From: Bowdeniella nasicola
GTDB lineage: Bacteria; Actinomycetota; Actinomycetes; Actinomycetales; Actinomycetaceae
Assembly: GCF_001907295.1 (NCBI RefSeq)
Contig: NZ_MQVR01000007.1
Coordinates: forward strand, 1 to 54,052
Direction of reading: 5' to 3'
DNA length: 54,052 nucleotides
Shown here: positions 18,206-26,019 of the stretch, piece by piece
Position numbering within the stretch: the stretch's first letter is position 1
How the letters are laid out: each line of letters opens with the position of its first letter
Translations under genes and position numbers: made by a program
Notes under the pieces: generated by a model
Seen by the model: the letters and a program-made list of their open reading frames with translations, nothing else
Told to the model about the DNA's origin: nothing
Databases searched by the model: none

Positions 18206-18642
18206 AACGCCCGGTTAAACAGACCCGGGTCGACGTAGGCGAGGGCTTCGCGCCCGATCATGCCGATGACGACGGCCACCGCGACCGAGGTGAGCGTTCC
18301 GATGATGAAGCGTTCGGAGGCGCCGGGTGCGGACTTCAGTTCGGGATAGCGGCCGAGGCCCTTGATCGCTAGGACGACCGGGATGAGGCTGAAGAACCCG
18401 GACATGATGGCGCTCGTGATGAGGAAACGCTCGAGGATCCCGATGAGGGTGCCGCCGCGCATGACCTCCGGTGGCTGGGGCTTGCGCTCGAGCTTCGGGA
18501 TGGGCTCGGGTGGGGCGACCGACTTCGTGACCTGCGCGATGCGCAGGACGCCGACGGTGATGAGCCAGCCCAGTCCGATCGAGATGAGGAGGAAGGCGGC
18601 CCAGTTCGCAAGGAGGAGAGCCAATTGCGGGTGGTTGATCAT
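18202..18642 (-). CDS. Small membrane protein partnered with the SatD-like gene
   Basis: 146 residues with three membrane segments at about 7-33, 72-94 and 111-130, separated by a proline-rich cytosolic or outside loop (VAPPEPIPKLERKPQPPEVM). The segment AIKGLGRYPELK followed by SERFIIGTLTSV resembles membrane proteins I recall next to SatD genes, but no function is known. The ATG overlaps the upstream SatD-like stop as ATGA, so the two are translated together. It could be an effector or sensor for the upstream protein. Confidence 0.8.
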   Translation of the reverse strand: MINHPQLALLLANWAAFLLISIGLGWLITVGVLRIAQVTKSVAPPEPIPKLERKPQPPEVMRGGTLIGILERFLITSAIMSGFFSLIPVVLAIKGLGRYPELKSAPGASERFIIGTLTSVAVAVVIGMIGREALAYVDPGLFNRAF

Positions 18643-19193
18643 GCGGACTCCAAGAGGCGGGCGAGCGTCGGGCGCGCTTCAGCGATCTCTTTGGCATGGC
18701 CCGCTTTCAAGACGTCCGAGACAGTCTGCGGGGCGATGTCGAGCTTGGCGGCGATATCGGCGCCCGAGAGGGTTTCGGCAAGCGCGGCGATCTCCCACTG
18801 GCGCTCGGTGCGACCGGCGAGCAGGGCGTTCATGAGGCGCAAGACGGCCTGGGCATCGGGGGCGCCCTCGATCGCGGGTTGGCGCTGGCGTTTGGCGCGT
18901 TCGACCGCCTCGCGCGCGGACCGGAATGCGGGGCCGTCCCCCTCACGGGAGTGTTTCGGCAGCGGGGTGTCGATTTCGCCGACGCCTACGCCGATGTGCC
19001 AGCAGTCCATCTCGATCAAGGCGAGCAATGCCGCGACGACGGCCTCGCCCTTGTCAAAGGCGCCCTGGAATTCGTCGCCGACGGTGCGCTCGAAGGCGAG
19101 CGTGGGTGCAAGGGCGTTGAGCGCGCGCGTCGCCTCCGGCACGCGGTCCGGGTTGGATCCGGAGTCGATCTGGTCGGCGGTCAGGACGAACAT
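18639..19193 (-). CDS. SatD-like protein: cyclase-like domain plus C-terminal HTH
   Basis: 184 residues. The N-terminal part starts MFVLTADQIDSGS and has FERTVGDEFQGAF (D40, E41), HIGVGVGEID (residues 66-75) and DGPAFRSAREAVERAK (86-101). Order and spacing mirror class III nucleotide cyclases: first metal aspartate, GD with second metal aspartate, an IG..xGE strand, and a late G-A-R helix. The C-terminus (residues 128-165, ERQWEIAALAETLSGADIAA then LDIAPQTVSDVLKAG) is a sigma-region-4-like helix-turn-helix. It matches the annotated SatD family. The ATG at 19193 is preferred over 19208 because TATGAT lies 6 bases upstream. Activity is unproven. Confidence 0.72.
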   Translation of the reverse strand: MFVLTADQIDSGSNPDRVPEATRALNALAPTLAFERTVGDEFQGAFDKGEAVVAALLALIEMDCWHIGVGVGEIDTPLPKHSREGDGPAFRSAREAVERAKRQRQPAIEGAPDAQAVLRLMNALLAGRTERQWEIAALAETLSGADIAAKLDIAPQTVSDVLKAGHAKEIAEARPTLARLLESA

Positions 19194-19199
19194 GCCCTC

Positions 19200-19248
19200 A
19201 TCATACAAAAATGACTGATTTCTGCATATCAGCCAGTTATGACTGATT
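19200..19248 (-). promoter_or_regulatory. SatD-like promoter with operator-like repeats
   Basis: On the minus strand TATGAT (19200-19205) is a near-consensus -10, 6 bases before the ATG. Upstream lies the direct repeat ATGACTGATT at 19211-19220 and 19239-19248, with an ATCAG half-site between (19228-19232), giving three CTGAT/ATCAG half-sites spaced 13 and 15 bases. They cover the -35 region and reach the end of the ABC-F gene. They are probably the binding sites for an autoregulator, perhaps the HTH of the SatD-like protein. Confidence 0.55.
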
Positions 19249-20860
19249 AAGCGAGGGAGATGAGTTCCTCGTAGTCGGGGCTCCAGAGGTCCTCGTCACC
19301 GTCCGGTAGGAGGAGGACGCGGTCGGGGTCGAGGGCCCGGACCGCTCCCTCGTCGTGCGAGACCAGGACGACGGCACCGCTGAAGGCCGCGAGCGCCGCG
19401 AGGATCTCGTCGCGTGAGGCGGGGTCGAGGTTGTTTGTCGGCTCGTCAAGCAGCAGGACGTTGGCCGAGGAGACGACGAGGACCGCGAGCGCGAGGCGCG
19501 TCTTCTCGCCGCCGGACAACACGGATGTGGGTTTGTCGGCGTCGTCGCCCGAAAAGAGGAACGAGCCGAGGATGTTGCGCACTCCGGTGTCGTCGAGTTC
19601 GGGGGCGGCGCTGCGCAGATTGTCGACGACGGTGTGGCTCATGTCGAGCGTTTCGTGTTCCTGGGCGTAGTAGCCGAGCTTGAGACCGTGGCCGGCCTTG
19701 ACTTTGCCGGTGTCGGGCTCTTCGATTCCGGCGAGCAGGCGCAGCAGGGTGGTCTTGCCGGCGCCGTTCAGTCCGAGGACGACGACTTTGGAGCCACGAT
19801 CGATGGCGAGGTCGACGCCGGTGAAGACCTCGAGAGAGCCGTACCACTTGGATAGGCCCTGGGCAGTCAGGGGCGTCTTGCCGCAAGGGGCCGGGTCGGG
19901 AAAGCGCAGGTTGGCGACGCGCTCGGCGCGGCGCTCATCGGACAGGCCTGCGAGCATACGTTCGGCGCGGCGGGCCATGTTCTGCGCAGCGACGGCTTTG
20001 GTGGCCTTGGCGCGCATCTTGTCGGCCTGGGCGAGAAGCGCGGAGGCCTTCTTTTCGGTGTTAGCGCGTTCGCGCTTGCGGCGGCGCTCGTCGGCGTCGC
20101 GCTGCTTGAGGTAGGCGTCCCAGCCCATCTTGTAGATGTCGAGTTCGGCGCGGGTCGCGTCGAGGTAGAACACTTCGTTGGCGACGGTACGGACGAGATC
20201 GACGTCGTGGGAGATCATGATGAGTCCGCCCGAATACGTCTTGAGGTAGTCGCGCAGCCAGATGATCGAGTCGTGGTCGAGATGGTTGGTGGGCTCGTCG
20301 AGCAGCAGCGTGGTGGCGTCGGAGAACAGGATGCGCGCGAGTTCGACGCGGCGGCGCTGGCCACCGGACAGGGTTTTGAGCGGCTGGTCGAGGACGCGGG
20401 TGGGGAGGCCGAGGTTGGAGGTGATGCGGGCGGCTTCGGCGTGGGCGGCCCAGCCGCCTTGGGCGGTGAACTCGGCGTCGAGACGCACGTAGCGCTCCAT
20501 GGCTTTTTGCTGCCGGGCGCCGGTCGCGGTGCTCATCTCGTGTTCGGCTTTGGCGATGCGGCGGACGATCTCGTCGATGCCGCGCACGGATAGGACGCGG
20601 TCCTTGGCAAGCTGCTCGAGGTCGCCAGTGCGAGGGTCTTGCGGCAGGTAGCCAATTTCGCCCTTGCGCATGATCGTGCCCTCGTGGGAGATGGCGCTGG
20701 AGGTCGATTCTTCACCGGCAAGGAGCTTCGTCAGGGTCGTCTTGCCGGCGCCGTTGCGGCCGACGAGGGCGATGCGCTGGGAGGGGCCGACATGGAAGGT
20801 TGCGTCCGCGATGAGTTCGCGTGCGCCGATGCGCACCGAGACGTTCTTCGCGGAGATCAT
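19247..20860 (-). CDS. ABC-F family ATPase (translation factor / antibiotic-resistance type)
   Basis: 537 residues with two ABC domains and no membrane segments: Walker A GRNGAGKTT and GLNGAGKTT, signatures LSGGQRRRVELAR and LSGGEKTRLALAV, and Walker B boxes LLLDEPTNHLD and LLLDEPTNNLD. The highly charged linker (DADERRRKRERANTEKKASA) between them fits ABC-F proteins, which bind the ribosomal E site. Whether it is a housekeeping factor or confers drug resistance cannot be told. The ATG at 20860 has AAGGA 7 bases upstream and matches the family N-terminus MISAKNVSVRIGAREL. Confidence 0.93.
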   Translation of the reverse strand: MISAKNVSVRIGARELIADATFHVGPSQRIALVGRNGAGKTTLTKLLAGEESTSSAISHEGTIMRKGEIGYLPQDPRTGDLEQLAKDRVLSVRGIDEIVRRIAKAEHEMSTATGARQQKAMERYVRLDAEFTAQGGWAAHAEAARITSNLGLPTRVLDQPLKTLSGGQRRRVELARILFSDATTLLLDEPTNHLDHDSIIWLRDYLKTYSGGLIMISHDVDLVRTVANEVFYLDATRAELDIYKMGWDAYLKQRDADERRRKRERANTEKKASALLAQADKMRAKATKAVAAQNMARRAERMLAGLSDERRAERVANLRFPDPAPCGKTPLTAQGLSKWYGSLEVFTGVDLAIDRGSKVVVLGLNGAGKTTLLRLLAGIEEPDTGKVKAGHGLKLGYYAQEHETLDMSHTVVDNLRSAAPELDDTGVRNILGSFLFSGDDADKPTSVLSGGEKTRLALAVLVVSSANVLLLDEPTNNLDPASRDEILAALAAFSGAVVLVSHDEGAVRALDPDRVLLLPDGDEDLWSPDYEELISLA

Positions 20861-20949
20861 GAGGTGGTCCTTTCCTTGGCCGCGTCCCATCGTAGCGACG
20901 AAGGCGGCAAAAGCCCGCATTGTTTTTGTGGCCGACGGTGCTAGTTACC

Positions 20950-22710
20950 TCACGCTGCGGCGTTCTCCCCCGGCTCCGACTGGCTCGCCGGGTCGGTCTG
21001 GTCCCCTGGCTCGGTTTGCCTCGTGGGCTGGGGTGAGCGGTAGGGCTTGTAGCGGTCGTGGGTGATCGGGCGCTGGTCCGGGTCAAAGCGGCGCGGCGGG
21101 ATGATGACGGGGACATGGTCGCTTCCCATGCGTGCGGTCCAGTTCTCGTAATCGCCCGGGTCGTGCTGCAACTGGCGGTGGTGGTGCGGGCAGACGAGGA
21201 CGAGGTTGTCACGTACGGTCGGCCCTCCCGCGGCCCACGGGACGATATGGTGCACGTCGCAGTAGGAGGCGGGCACGAGGCAGCCGGGGAAGATGCAGCC
21301 ACGGTCGCGGACGGCGAGTTCGCGTCGCAGTTTGACGCTGATGGTTCGCGATCTCGCGGTCGAGCCGCGGGGTACTCCGAGGTCGTCGATGTCGACGAAC
21401 ATCATCTCGGCGTCGCAGGACAGCAGCCTGAGGTCGAGGGCTGAGATGGGGGTGCCGTCTTCGGTTCGGCGGTGCCAGTGCCGTGAGGCGTTGGTGCGGA
21501 GGGCTTCGAGGAATTCTCTGGAGCGCTCGCGGGCCGCGCGTTCGTGCTCGAGTTCCTCGGGTGGTGGGATCAGATGCGGCGGGAACGAACGATCGGCTGG
21601 TGGGTCCGCGCCTGGCGGGTCCCCGTCAGGCGGGTCGGTAGGTGGCGGCCCTGCGATTCTTCGGTCGGTGGCTGGCAGGTCGTCGGCGTGGAGTTCGTCG
21701 GTGCAGATGTCGAGGTCCAGCTGGGGGCGGGCGAACGGGTCGATGCGCGTCTCGACCGGGTCGAGGCCGAGGAGCTGGCAGGATTCGGCGAGCCAGGAGC
21801 GGAAATCGGCCGTGACGATGATGCGGGGGCGGTCTCCGCCCACCGACGGGGACCGGGTGTCCTGGTGGTTTTCGCCCAGCAGCTCGATGAGGGCGTCGGC
21901 GCAATACTGGGCACGAGTACCGACGGGCGCCTCGGCGTTCGTCGCGGGCGAGTTCGTCGCGCCGGCGCTAGTCGCGTCGGTGTTCGTGGCGTCGGCGGCC
22001 TTGGTGGCTTCGTAGAACTTGGCTTCGCCGCGGGCGTTGATGATCGCCAGGACATCGAGCACCGCCGTCGTCGGGTAGCGCAGCGTCATCGTCGTCGTGC
22101 GGCCATCGGCCGACTGGCTGATGAACAGGCCCCGGTTGTTGAACGCGCGCTGGGCTTCGCGCGCGGCGTGTTCTTCCTGCTCGGCAAGGGAGTCTTCGGC
22201 GATATGGGCCGACAGCGCTGCGGCCTGGGTGGCGAAGGATGCGGGGTCGTGGTCGCGGGCGAGCTCGAGCAGTGTGCGCTGCGCCCCGGCGATGATGGCG
22301 GGATCGGCGATGGCATGCGGATCTTCTTTGATGGCGTCGAGAGTCGCGATGGCGGTCTTCGCATGAGCGTAGGTCATCGCGCCGGCGCGGATGGCATCGA
22401 GGATTGCCGGGTAGCGGGCGAACGTGCTCGCCGATTTGATCTGGCTGCGGGCGGCGGACTGGGACGTGTTCGTTTCGATGCGGACCCAGCTTGAGGTCGG
22501 AAGGCCGGTTTCGCTCGTCGTCGTCTCATCGCGTTCGAGATCCGACAGGGTTCCTGCTTTTAGGCCCGCGAGGCTCGCTTCCAGGCGCAGGATGACGCGG
22601 GTAGCGTCGAGCCGTTCGGCATCACTGAGCGTGGCAATATCGCTCGCACTGATCCCCTGCAGGGCCGCTTCGACCTGCTGCAGGGTGGCGAGGGTGCCGG
22701 TGATGCTCAT
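20950..22710 (-). CDS. DUF222 / 13E12-type HNH endonuclease
   Basis: 586 residues. The N-terminal two thirds match the DUF222 domain of the 13E12 repeat family (YAHAKTAIATLDAI, NRGLFISQSADGRTTT, LIELLGENHQ). The HNH domain at about 468-515 has RDRGCIFPGC, CDVHHIVPWAAGG, DNLVLVCPHHHRQLQ, with two CxxC-like zinc sites and the catalytic HH. A low-complexity Thr/Ala/Asn segment and a Pro/Asp-rich linker lie between. No Shine-Dalgarno sequence is present; a TACGAT -10 lies 6 bases upstream and a SOS box overlaps it, so the gene is probably leaderless and damage-induced. The biological role of the family is not settled. Confidence 0.9.
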   Translation of the reverse strand: MSITGTLATLQQVEAALQGISASDIATLSDAERLDATRVILRLEASLAGLKAGTLSDLERDETTTSETGLPTSSWVRIETNTSQSAARSQIKSASTFARYPAILDAIRAGAMTYAHAKTAIATLDAIKEDPHAIADPAIIAGAQRTLLELARDHDPASFATQAAALSAHIAEDSLAEQEEHAAREAQRAFNNRGLFISQSADGRTTTMTLRYPTTAVLDVLAIINARGEAKFYEATKAADATNTDATSAGATNSPATNAEAPVGTRAQYCADALIELLGENHQDTRSPSVGGDRPRIIVTADFRSWLAESCQLLGLDPVETRIDPFARPQLDLDICTDELHADDLPATDRRIAGPPPTDPPDGDPPGADPPADRSFPPHLIPPPEELEHERAARERSREFLEALRTNASRHWHRRTEDGTPISALDLRLLSCDAEMMFVDIDDLGVPRGSTARSRTISVKLRRELAVRDRGCIFPGCLVPASYCDVHHIVPWAAGGPTVRDNLVLVCPHHHRQLQHDPGDYENWTARMGSDHVPVIIPPRRFDPDQRPITHDRYKPYRSPQPTRQTEPGDQTDPASQSEPGENAAA

Positions 22711-22716
22711 GACACG

Positions 22717-22732
22717 ATCGTACAGCTGTTCG
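22717..22732 (-). promoter_or_regulatory. -10 hexamer overlapped by a SOS box for the HNH gene
   Basis: On the minus strand TACGAT (22717-22722) ends 6 bases before the ATG. The sequence CGTACAGCTGTTCG at 22719-22732 matches the CGAAC-N4-GTTCG LexA core at 9 of 10 positions and overlaps this hexamer. From established knowledge, several 13E12 genes of M. tuberculosis carry LexA boxes. Confidence 0.7.
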
Positions 22733-22916
22733 AATAATGGCGATAGGGCCTACAAGGCATCTCGCTAAAGTTTGACGGCACTCGACAGTTGCCTGTGGAT
22801 AACGCTGAGGTGGGGCGGGCGCGGACTGTGGTGCGCGTCGGGCATCAGCATGCGGGTAATGCCCTATCGCCTCCCTGTGGGTAGCGGCGGCCAGATTGCG
22901 GCTATCACCAAGGCGC

Positions 22917-22922
22917 TACAGT
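22917..22922 (+). promoter_or_regulatory. -10 hexamer for the leaderless methyltransferase gene
   Basis: TACAGT lies exactly 6 bases before the GTG at 22929 with no Shine-Dalgarno sequence. A TTGCGG at 22896-22901 could act as -35, though the 15-base spacer is short. Confidence 0.5.
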
Positions 22923-22928
22923 AGCTGC

Positions 22929-23723
22929 GTGATCTCCGAGAAGCCGATTGAGCCCATCCGCGCGACGCGGCGCGATCGGCGGACGCGCGAGCGGCGCGCG
23001 GCCGCGTTTCGTCAGGCCGATGAGAGCTACCAGAAATATCGCCCGGACTACCCTGCTGAGATCGCCGATGCGGTCGCCGAGCTCGCCCAGCAGGAGGGTG
23101 GGACGGTCATCGACTGCGGGGCCGGGACCGGCAAGTTCACGGACATGCTGCTGGCACGCGGCTGCGAGGTAATCGCCGTCGAGCCCGCCGAAGCAATGGC
23201 GCGGCAGCTGGCGGCCCGGCTCCCCCACGTGTGCGTCGTCGATGCCCGCGGCGAGGCGACCGGGCTCGCGGACGGGTGCGCGTCGGTCATGACGTATGCG
23301 CAATCCTGGCATTGGGTCGACGAGATCGCGGCGAGCGCTGAGGCGCACCGGCTGCTAGCGCCCGGCGGCCATCTCGTTCTCATCTGGAACCAGTTCGATA
23401 CCGAGGTGGCGTGGGTGCACCGACTCACGCGGATCATGCGCAGCGGCGATGTCCACCTCACCCGCGGCTACCGCGACCTGGCGCCGTATTTTGGCGTGCC
23501 GCGGCGTCTCACGTCGTCCTTCACCCAGGACCTCCTCCCCCGCGACGTCATGGCTCTGGCGCGGACCCGATCGTCGTATCTCGCCGCGAGCGAGGCCGTG
23601 CGCGGTCGCATGCAGGACAACCTGCGGTGGTACCTCAACGAGCATCTCGGCTATGGCGAGGACGACCTCGTGAGCCTGCCGTACACGTGCGTCGCCTGGG
23701 TATACGAACGCCTGACGCCTTAA
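22929..23723 (+). CDS. Class I SAM-dependent methyltransferase
   Basis: 264 residues of Rossmann-fold methyltransferase: motif I VIDCGAGTGKFTDMLL, motif II acidic residue in VIAVEPAEAMARQL, SWHWVDEIAASAEAHRLLAP and LVLIWNQFDTEV for motifs III/IV and the following strand. The AQSWHW motif and the AFRQADESYQKYRPDYPAE start fit the UbiE-like group of uncharacterised methyltransferases acting on small molecules. The substrate is unknown. The GTG start at 22929 is set by the -10 hexamer; the frame opens at 22896 with ATG-less upstream codons of no conserved character. Confidence 0.85.
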   Translation: MISEKPIEPIRATRRDRRTRERRAAAFRQADESYQKYRPDYPAEIADAVAELAQQEGGTVIDCGAGTGKFTDMLLARGCEVIAVEPAEAMARQLAARLPHVCVVDARGEATGLADGCASVMTYAQSWHWVDEIAASAEAHRLLAPGGHLVLIWNQFDTEVAWVHRLTRIMRSGDVHLTRGYRDLAPYFGVPRRLTSSFTQDLLPRDVMALARTRSSYLAASEAVRGRMQDNLRWYLNEHLGYGEDDLVSLPYTCVAWVYERLTP

Positions 23724-23731
23724 CGAGAGCG

Positions 23732-23993
23732 GTTACGGCTCACCACCTTGTCGCCGGCGGCGTCGGCGGTCTTGGCGGCCTGTTATTCCTCTTGCTCTAC
23801 ATGTTCTTGGGCGGCGATCCCTCGACCGCGCCGATCGGCGGCACCGGGCCGCGGCAGCGCCCAGCAGCAGGGCCGGGTCTCGCCCGAGACGTGGACGCAC
23901 GGCAGCGCCGAGCAGCGCATGAAGTGGTTTACGCAAGGGTTCAAGCATGGCTGGATGCAGGCGTGCGATACCTGGTCGGTCCAGCAGCCCTAG
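23732..23993 (+). pseudogene. Remnant of a neutral zinc metallopeptidase (YpfJ/KPN_02809 type)
   Basis: Two pieces in different frames survive. Bases 23732-23830 encode a glycine-rich stretch and a membrane segment (HHLVAGGVGGLGGLLFLLLY then MFLGGDP), typical of the family N-terminus. Bases from about 23856 to 23990 encode AQQQGRVSPETWTHGSAEQR and KWFTQGFKHGWMQACDTW, the family C-terminus. The whole catalytic domain with its HEXXH zinc site is missing and the frame is shifted. The remnant follows the methyltransferase stop by a few bases and runs tail to tail into the CapA-like gene. Confidence 0.72.
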
Positions 23994-25217
23994 CTAGCCC
24001 TTCTTGGGGGCGTCGACGAGCGTGACCTTGGCGCCGCCCTTGGGCGGGTTCTTCTCCAGGTGCTCGTCGCCCATGACCTTCAGGAGCGCGTCCCAGCGTG
24101 CCTTGATGCGGTCGGGCTTGAGCGTGACGCCCTTCGGGCGGTCGCCGTCGACGAGCGAGGACAGCATGAAGTGGTGGCGGCGGGCGTCGAGGTCCATCGT
24201 CACGGGCGTGTATTTCATCGCGCCGACGCGCGCGCCGTCGTCGTCGACGGTGATGGCCAGCTGGGCGATGAGGCCCGTCGCGGTCTCGCGCGTGCAGCAT
24301 TTTTCGTCCTGCCCGGACCAGAAGTTGCCCGTCGAGTAGACGATCGGGACCTTCTTGCCGTCCTTGCCGGCAAGTTCGGCGACCTCCTGCGGCACGTGCG
24401 GGTGGGTGCCGATGATCGCGTCGACGACGCCGGTGTCGGCGAGCTGTTGGCCGATGGCGCGCTGTTCGTCGTTCGGTTTCATCTGGTATTCGATGCCCCA
24501 GTGCGGGCTCGCGATGACGATGTCGGCGCCGGCGTCCTTGGCGCGCTTGGCCGCGTCGGCGATGTCTTCGAGCATGTTGACGGCCTGGAAGCCCTGCTTC
24601 TTGCCGGGGTCGGGCATGCCGTTCAGGCCATAGGTGCCGGACACGTGCGCGAGCGTGAAGCTGCGGCCGTCTTTTTCGACGCGGTAGTAGCGCGGGGCGA
24701 GGCGCTCGTCGTTCGTCCGGCCGACGCCGGTGACGCCGAGTCCCGCCGCGTCGAAGGCGTCGAGCGTAGTTTTCAGGCCGTCCCAGCCACGGTCGGCGGT
24801 GTGGTTCGTCGCGAAGGTGCAGCCGTCCCAACCGAGGGTTTTCAGGTCGCCGATGAGCTGTTTGGGCGCGCCGAACATCGGGTAGCCGCTGGGTTTCGTG
24901 CCCTCGGGTGCGATCGGAACCTCGAGCGAGCACAGCGCGATATCCGCGCCCTCAACGAAGGGCTTCGACGCGGCCATGTTCGGCGTGAAGTCATAGCCGT
25001 CGGCCGTCTTCGCCGCCTGGAACAGCGAGGTGTGCGGCAGGACGTCGCCCGCCGAGACGAGGGTGAACGTGACCGCCGGCTGCGTCGTCGTGGCGGCATC
25101 GGAGGGCCACGGCGTGATCGTCGTCGGGCTCGCCAACGGCTCGTTCGGAGCCGACGACGCGGTACAAGCGGACAGTGCGCACGCCACGAAGGCGGCAGAA
25201 ATCAGGCGGCGTTTCAC
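23994..25217 (-). CDS. CapA-like (poly-gamma-glutamate synthesis type) lipoprotein
   Basis: 407 residues with lipobox LSAC about residue 17 and a Thr/Pro-rich linker, then a metallophosphatase-like CapA domain: TLVSAGDVLPHTSL, CSLEVPIAPEGTKPSGYPMF, FATNHTADRGWDGLKTT, VIASPHWGIEYQMKPN, IIGTHPHVPQEV and YSTGNFWSGQ, all standard for the family. CapA proteins act outside the membrane in poly-gamma-glutamate or other polymer export, but related proteins have unknown roles, and no capB/capC genes are nearby. I chose the GTG at 25217 because the signal peptide starts there and TACGCT (25224-25229) lies 6 bases upstream. It is 17 bases from the sufT-like stop. Confidence 0.88.
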   Translation of the reverse strand: MKRRLISAAFVACALSACTASSAPNEPLASPTTITPWPSDAATTTQPAVTFTLVSAGDVLPHTSLFQAAKTADGYDFTPNMAASKPFVEGADIALCSLEVPIAPEGTKPSGYPMFGAPKQLIGDLKTLGWDGCTFATNHTADRGWDGLKTTLDAFDAAGLGVTGVGRTNDERLAPRYYRVEKDGRSFTLAHVSGTYGLNGMPDPGKKQGFQAVNMLEDIADAAKRAKDAGADIVIASPHWGIEYQMKPNDEQRAIGQQLADTGVVDAIIGTHPHVPQEVAELAGKDGKKVPIVYSTGNFWSGQDEKCCTRETATGLIAQLAITVDDDGARVGAMKYTPVTMDLDARRHHFMLSSLVDGDRPKGVTLKPDRIKARWDALLKVMGDEHLEKNPPKGGAKVTLVDAPKKG

Positions 25218-25223
25218 CCCGCT

Positions 25224-25229
25224 AGCGTA
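25224..25229 (-). promoter_or_regulatory. -10 hexamer for the leaderless CapA-like gene
   Basis: TACGCT on the minus strand ends 6 bases before the GTG at 25217, without a Shine-Dalgarno sequence. It would give this gene its own promoter just after the SUF operon. Confidence 0.45.
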
Positions 25230-25234
25230 CCGTG

Positions 25235-25561
25235 CTAGACGTTGAATCCGAGGGCGCGCAGCTGGTCGCGGCCCTCCGGCGTGATCTTGTCCGGACCCCA
25301 CGGCGGCATCCAGACCCAGTTGATGCGCGAGTCCTTCACGAGGCCCTGGAGGCACGAGTACGTCTGGTCCTCGATGACGTCCGTCAGCGGGCAGGCGGCG
25401 GACGTGAGCGTCATGTCGATGACGGCGGTGCCGTCGGGCTCAATGTTGACGCCGTAGACGAGGCCGAGATCGACGACGTTGATGCCGAGCTCGGGGTCGA
25501 TGACGTCGCGCATCGCCTCTTCGACGTCGGCGGCGGTCGTAGGCTGCGGGTCGGTAGTCAT
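25235..25561 (-). CDS. sufT: SufT/DUF59-type iron-sulfur cluster assembly protein
   Basis: 108 residues of the MIP18/DUF59 family: AADVEEAMRDVIDPELGINV, VVDLGLVYGVNIE, DMTLTSAACPLTDVIEDQ with the conserved cysteine (C57) and WVWMPPWGPDKITPEG near the end. These proteins assist iron-sulfur cluster maturation. Last gene of the SUF series, 14 bases after sufU. The ATG at 25561 gives the family-typical length; the longer frame upstream is a shadow of sufU. Confidence 0.92.
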   Translation of the reverse strand: MTTDPQPTTAADVEEAMRDVIDPELGINVVDLGLVYGVNIEPDGTAVIDMTLTSAACPLTDVIEDQTYSCLQGLVKDSRINWVWMPPWGPDKITPEGRDQLRALGFNV

Positions 25562-25575
25562 GGGGCTATTGTCTC

Positions 25576-26019
25576 CTATTTCTGCTTCGCGTCGGCGATG
25601 GCGTCGGCCAGGGCGATCCAGCCGAGCAGCGCGCATTTGACGCGGGCGGGGAATTTCGCGACGCCGACGAAGGCCGAGGCGTCGTCGAGCTCGTCGAGCA
25701 GATCGTCCGGAAAATCGCCGCGCGAATGCATCATGTCGCGAAAAATTCCGGCGAGGTGGTCGATGTCGGCGACGGCTTCGCCCTCGGTCATGTCGTGCAT
25801 CACGGACAGCGATGCCTGCGAGATCGAGCAGCCTTCGCCCTCCCAGCCGATGCGCGCGACGCGGTCCCCGTCCATGTCGACGCGCAGCAGCACCTGGTCG
25901 CCGCACGTCGTGTTGACCTGGAAGGACTCACCGTCGTAGTCAGTGAGCAGGGCCCCGCCGTGGCGGGCCTTGGAGTGGTCGAGGATGATCTGCTGGTAGA
26001 GCTGTTCCATTGCGTCCAT
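25576..26019 (-). CDS. sufU: SufU iron-sulfur cluster assembly / sulfur-transfer protein
   Basis: 147 residues. SufU accepts persulfide sulfur from SufS with a zinc site built from three cysteines and an aspartate, all present: C39 and D41 in TTCGDQ, C64 in GEGCSISQAS and C129 in RVKCALLGW. The N-terminus MEQLYQQIILDHSKARH is typical. The ATG directly follows the sufS stop codon, so the two are co-translated, matching their physical partnership. Confidence 0.95.
   Translation of the reverse strand: MDAMEQLYQQIILDHSKARHGGALLTDYDGESFQVNTTCGDQVLLRVDMDGDRVARIGWEGEGCSISQASLSVMHDMTEGEAVADIDHLAGIFRDMMHSRGDFPDDLLDELDDASAFVGVAKFPARVKCALLGWIALADAIADAKQK

Noticed and set aside
21936-22010. Short GTCG-rich repetitive stretch inside the HNH gene
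   Set aside because: It encodes a low-complexity Thr/Ala/Asn linker of the protein and needs no separate element.
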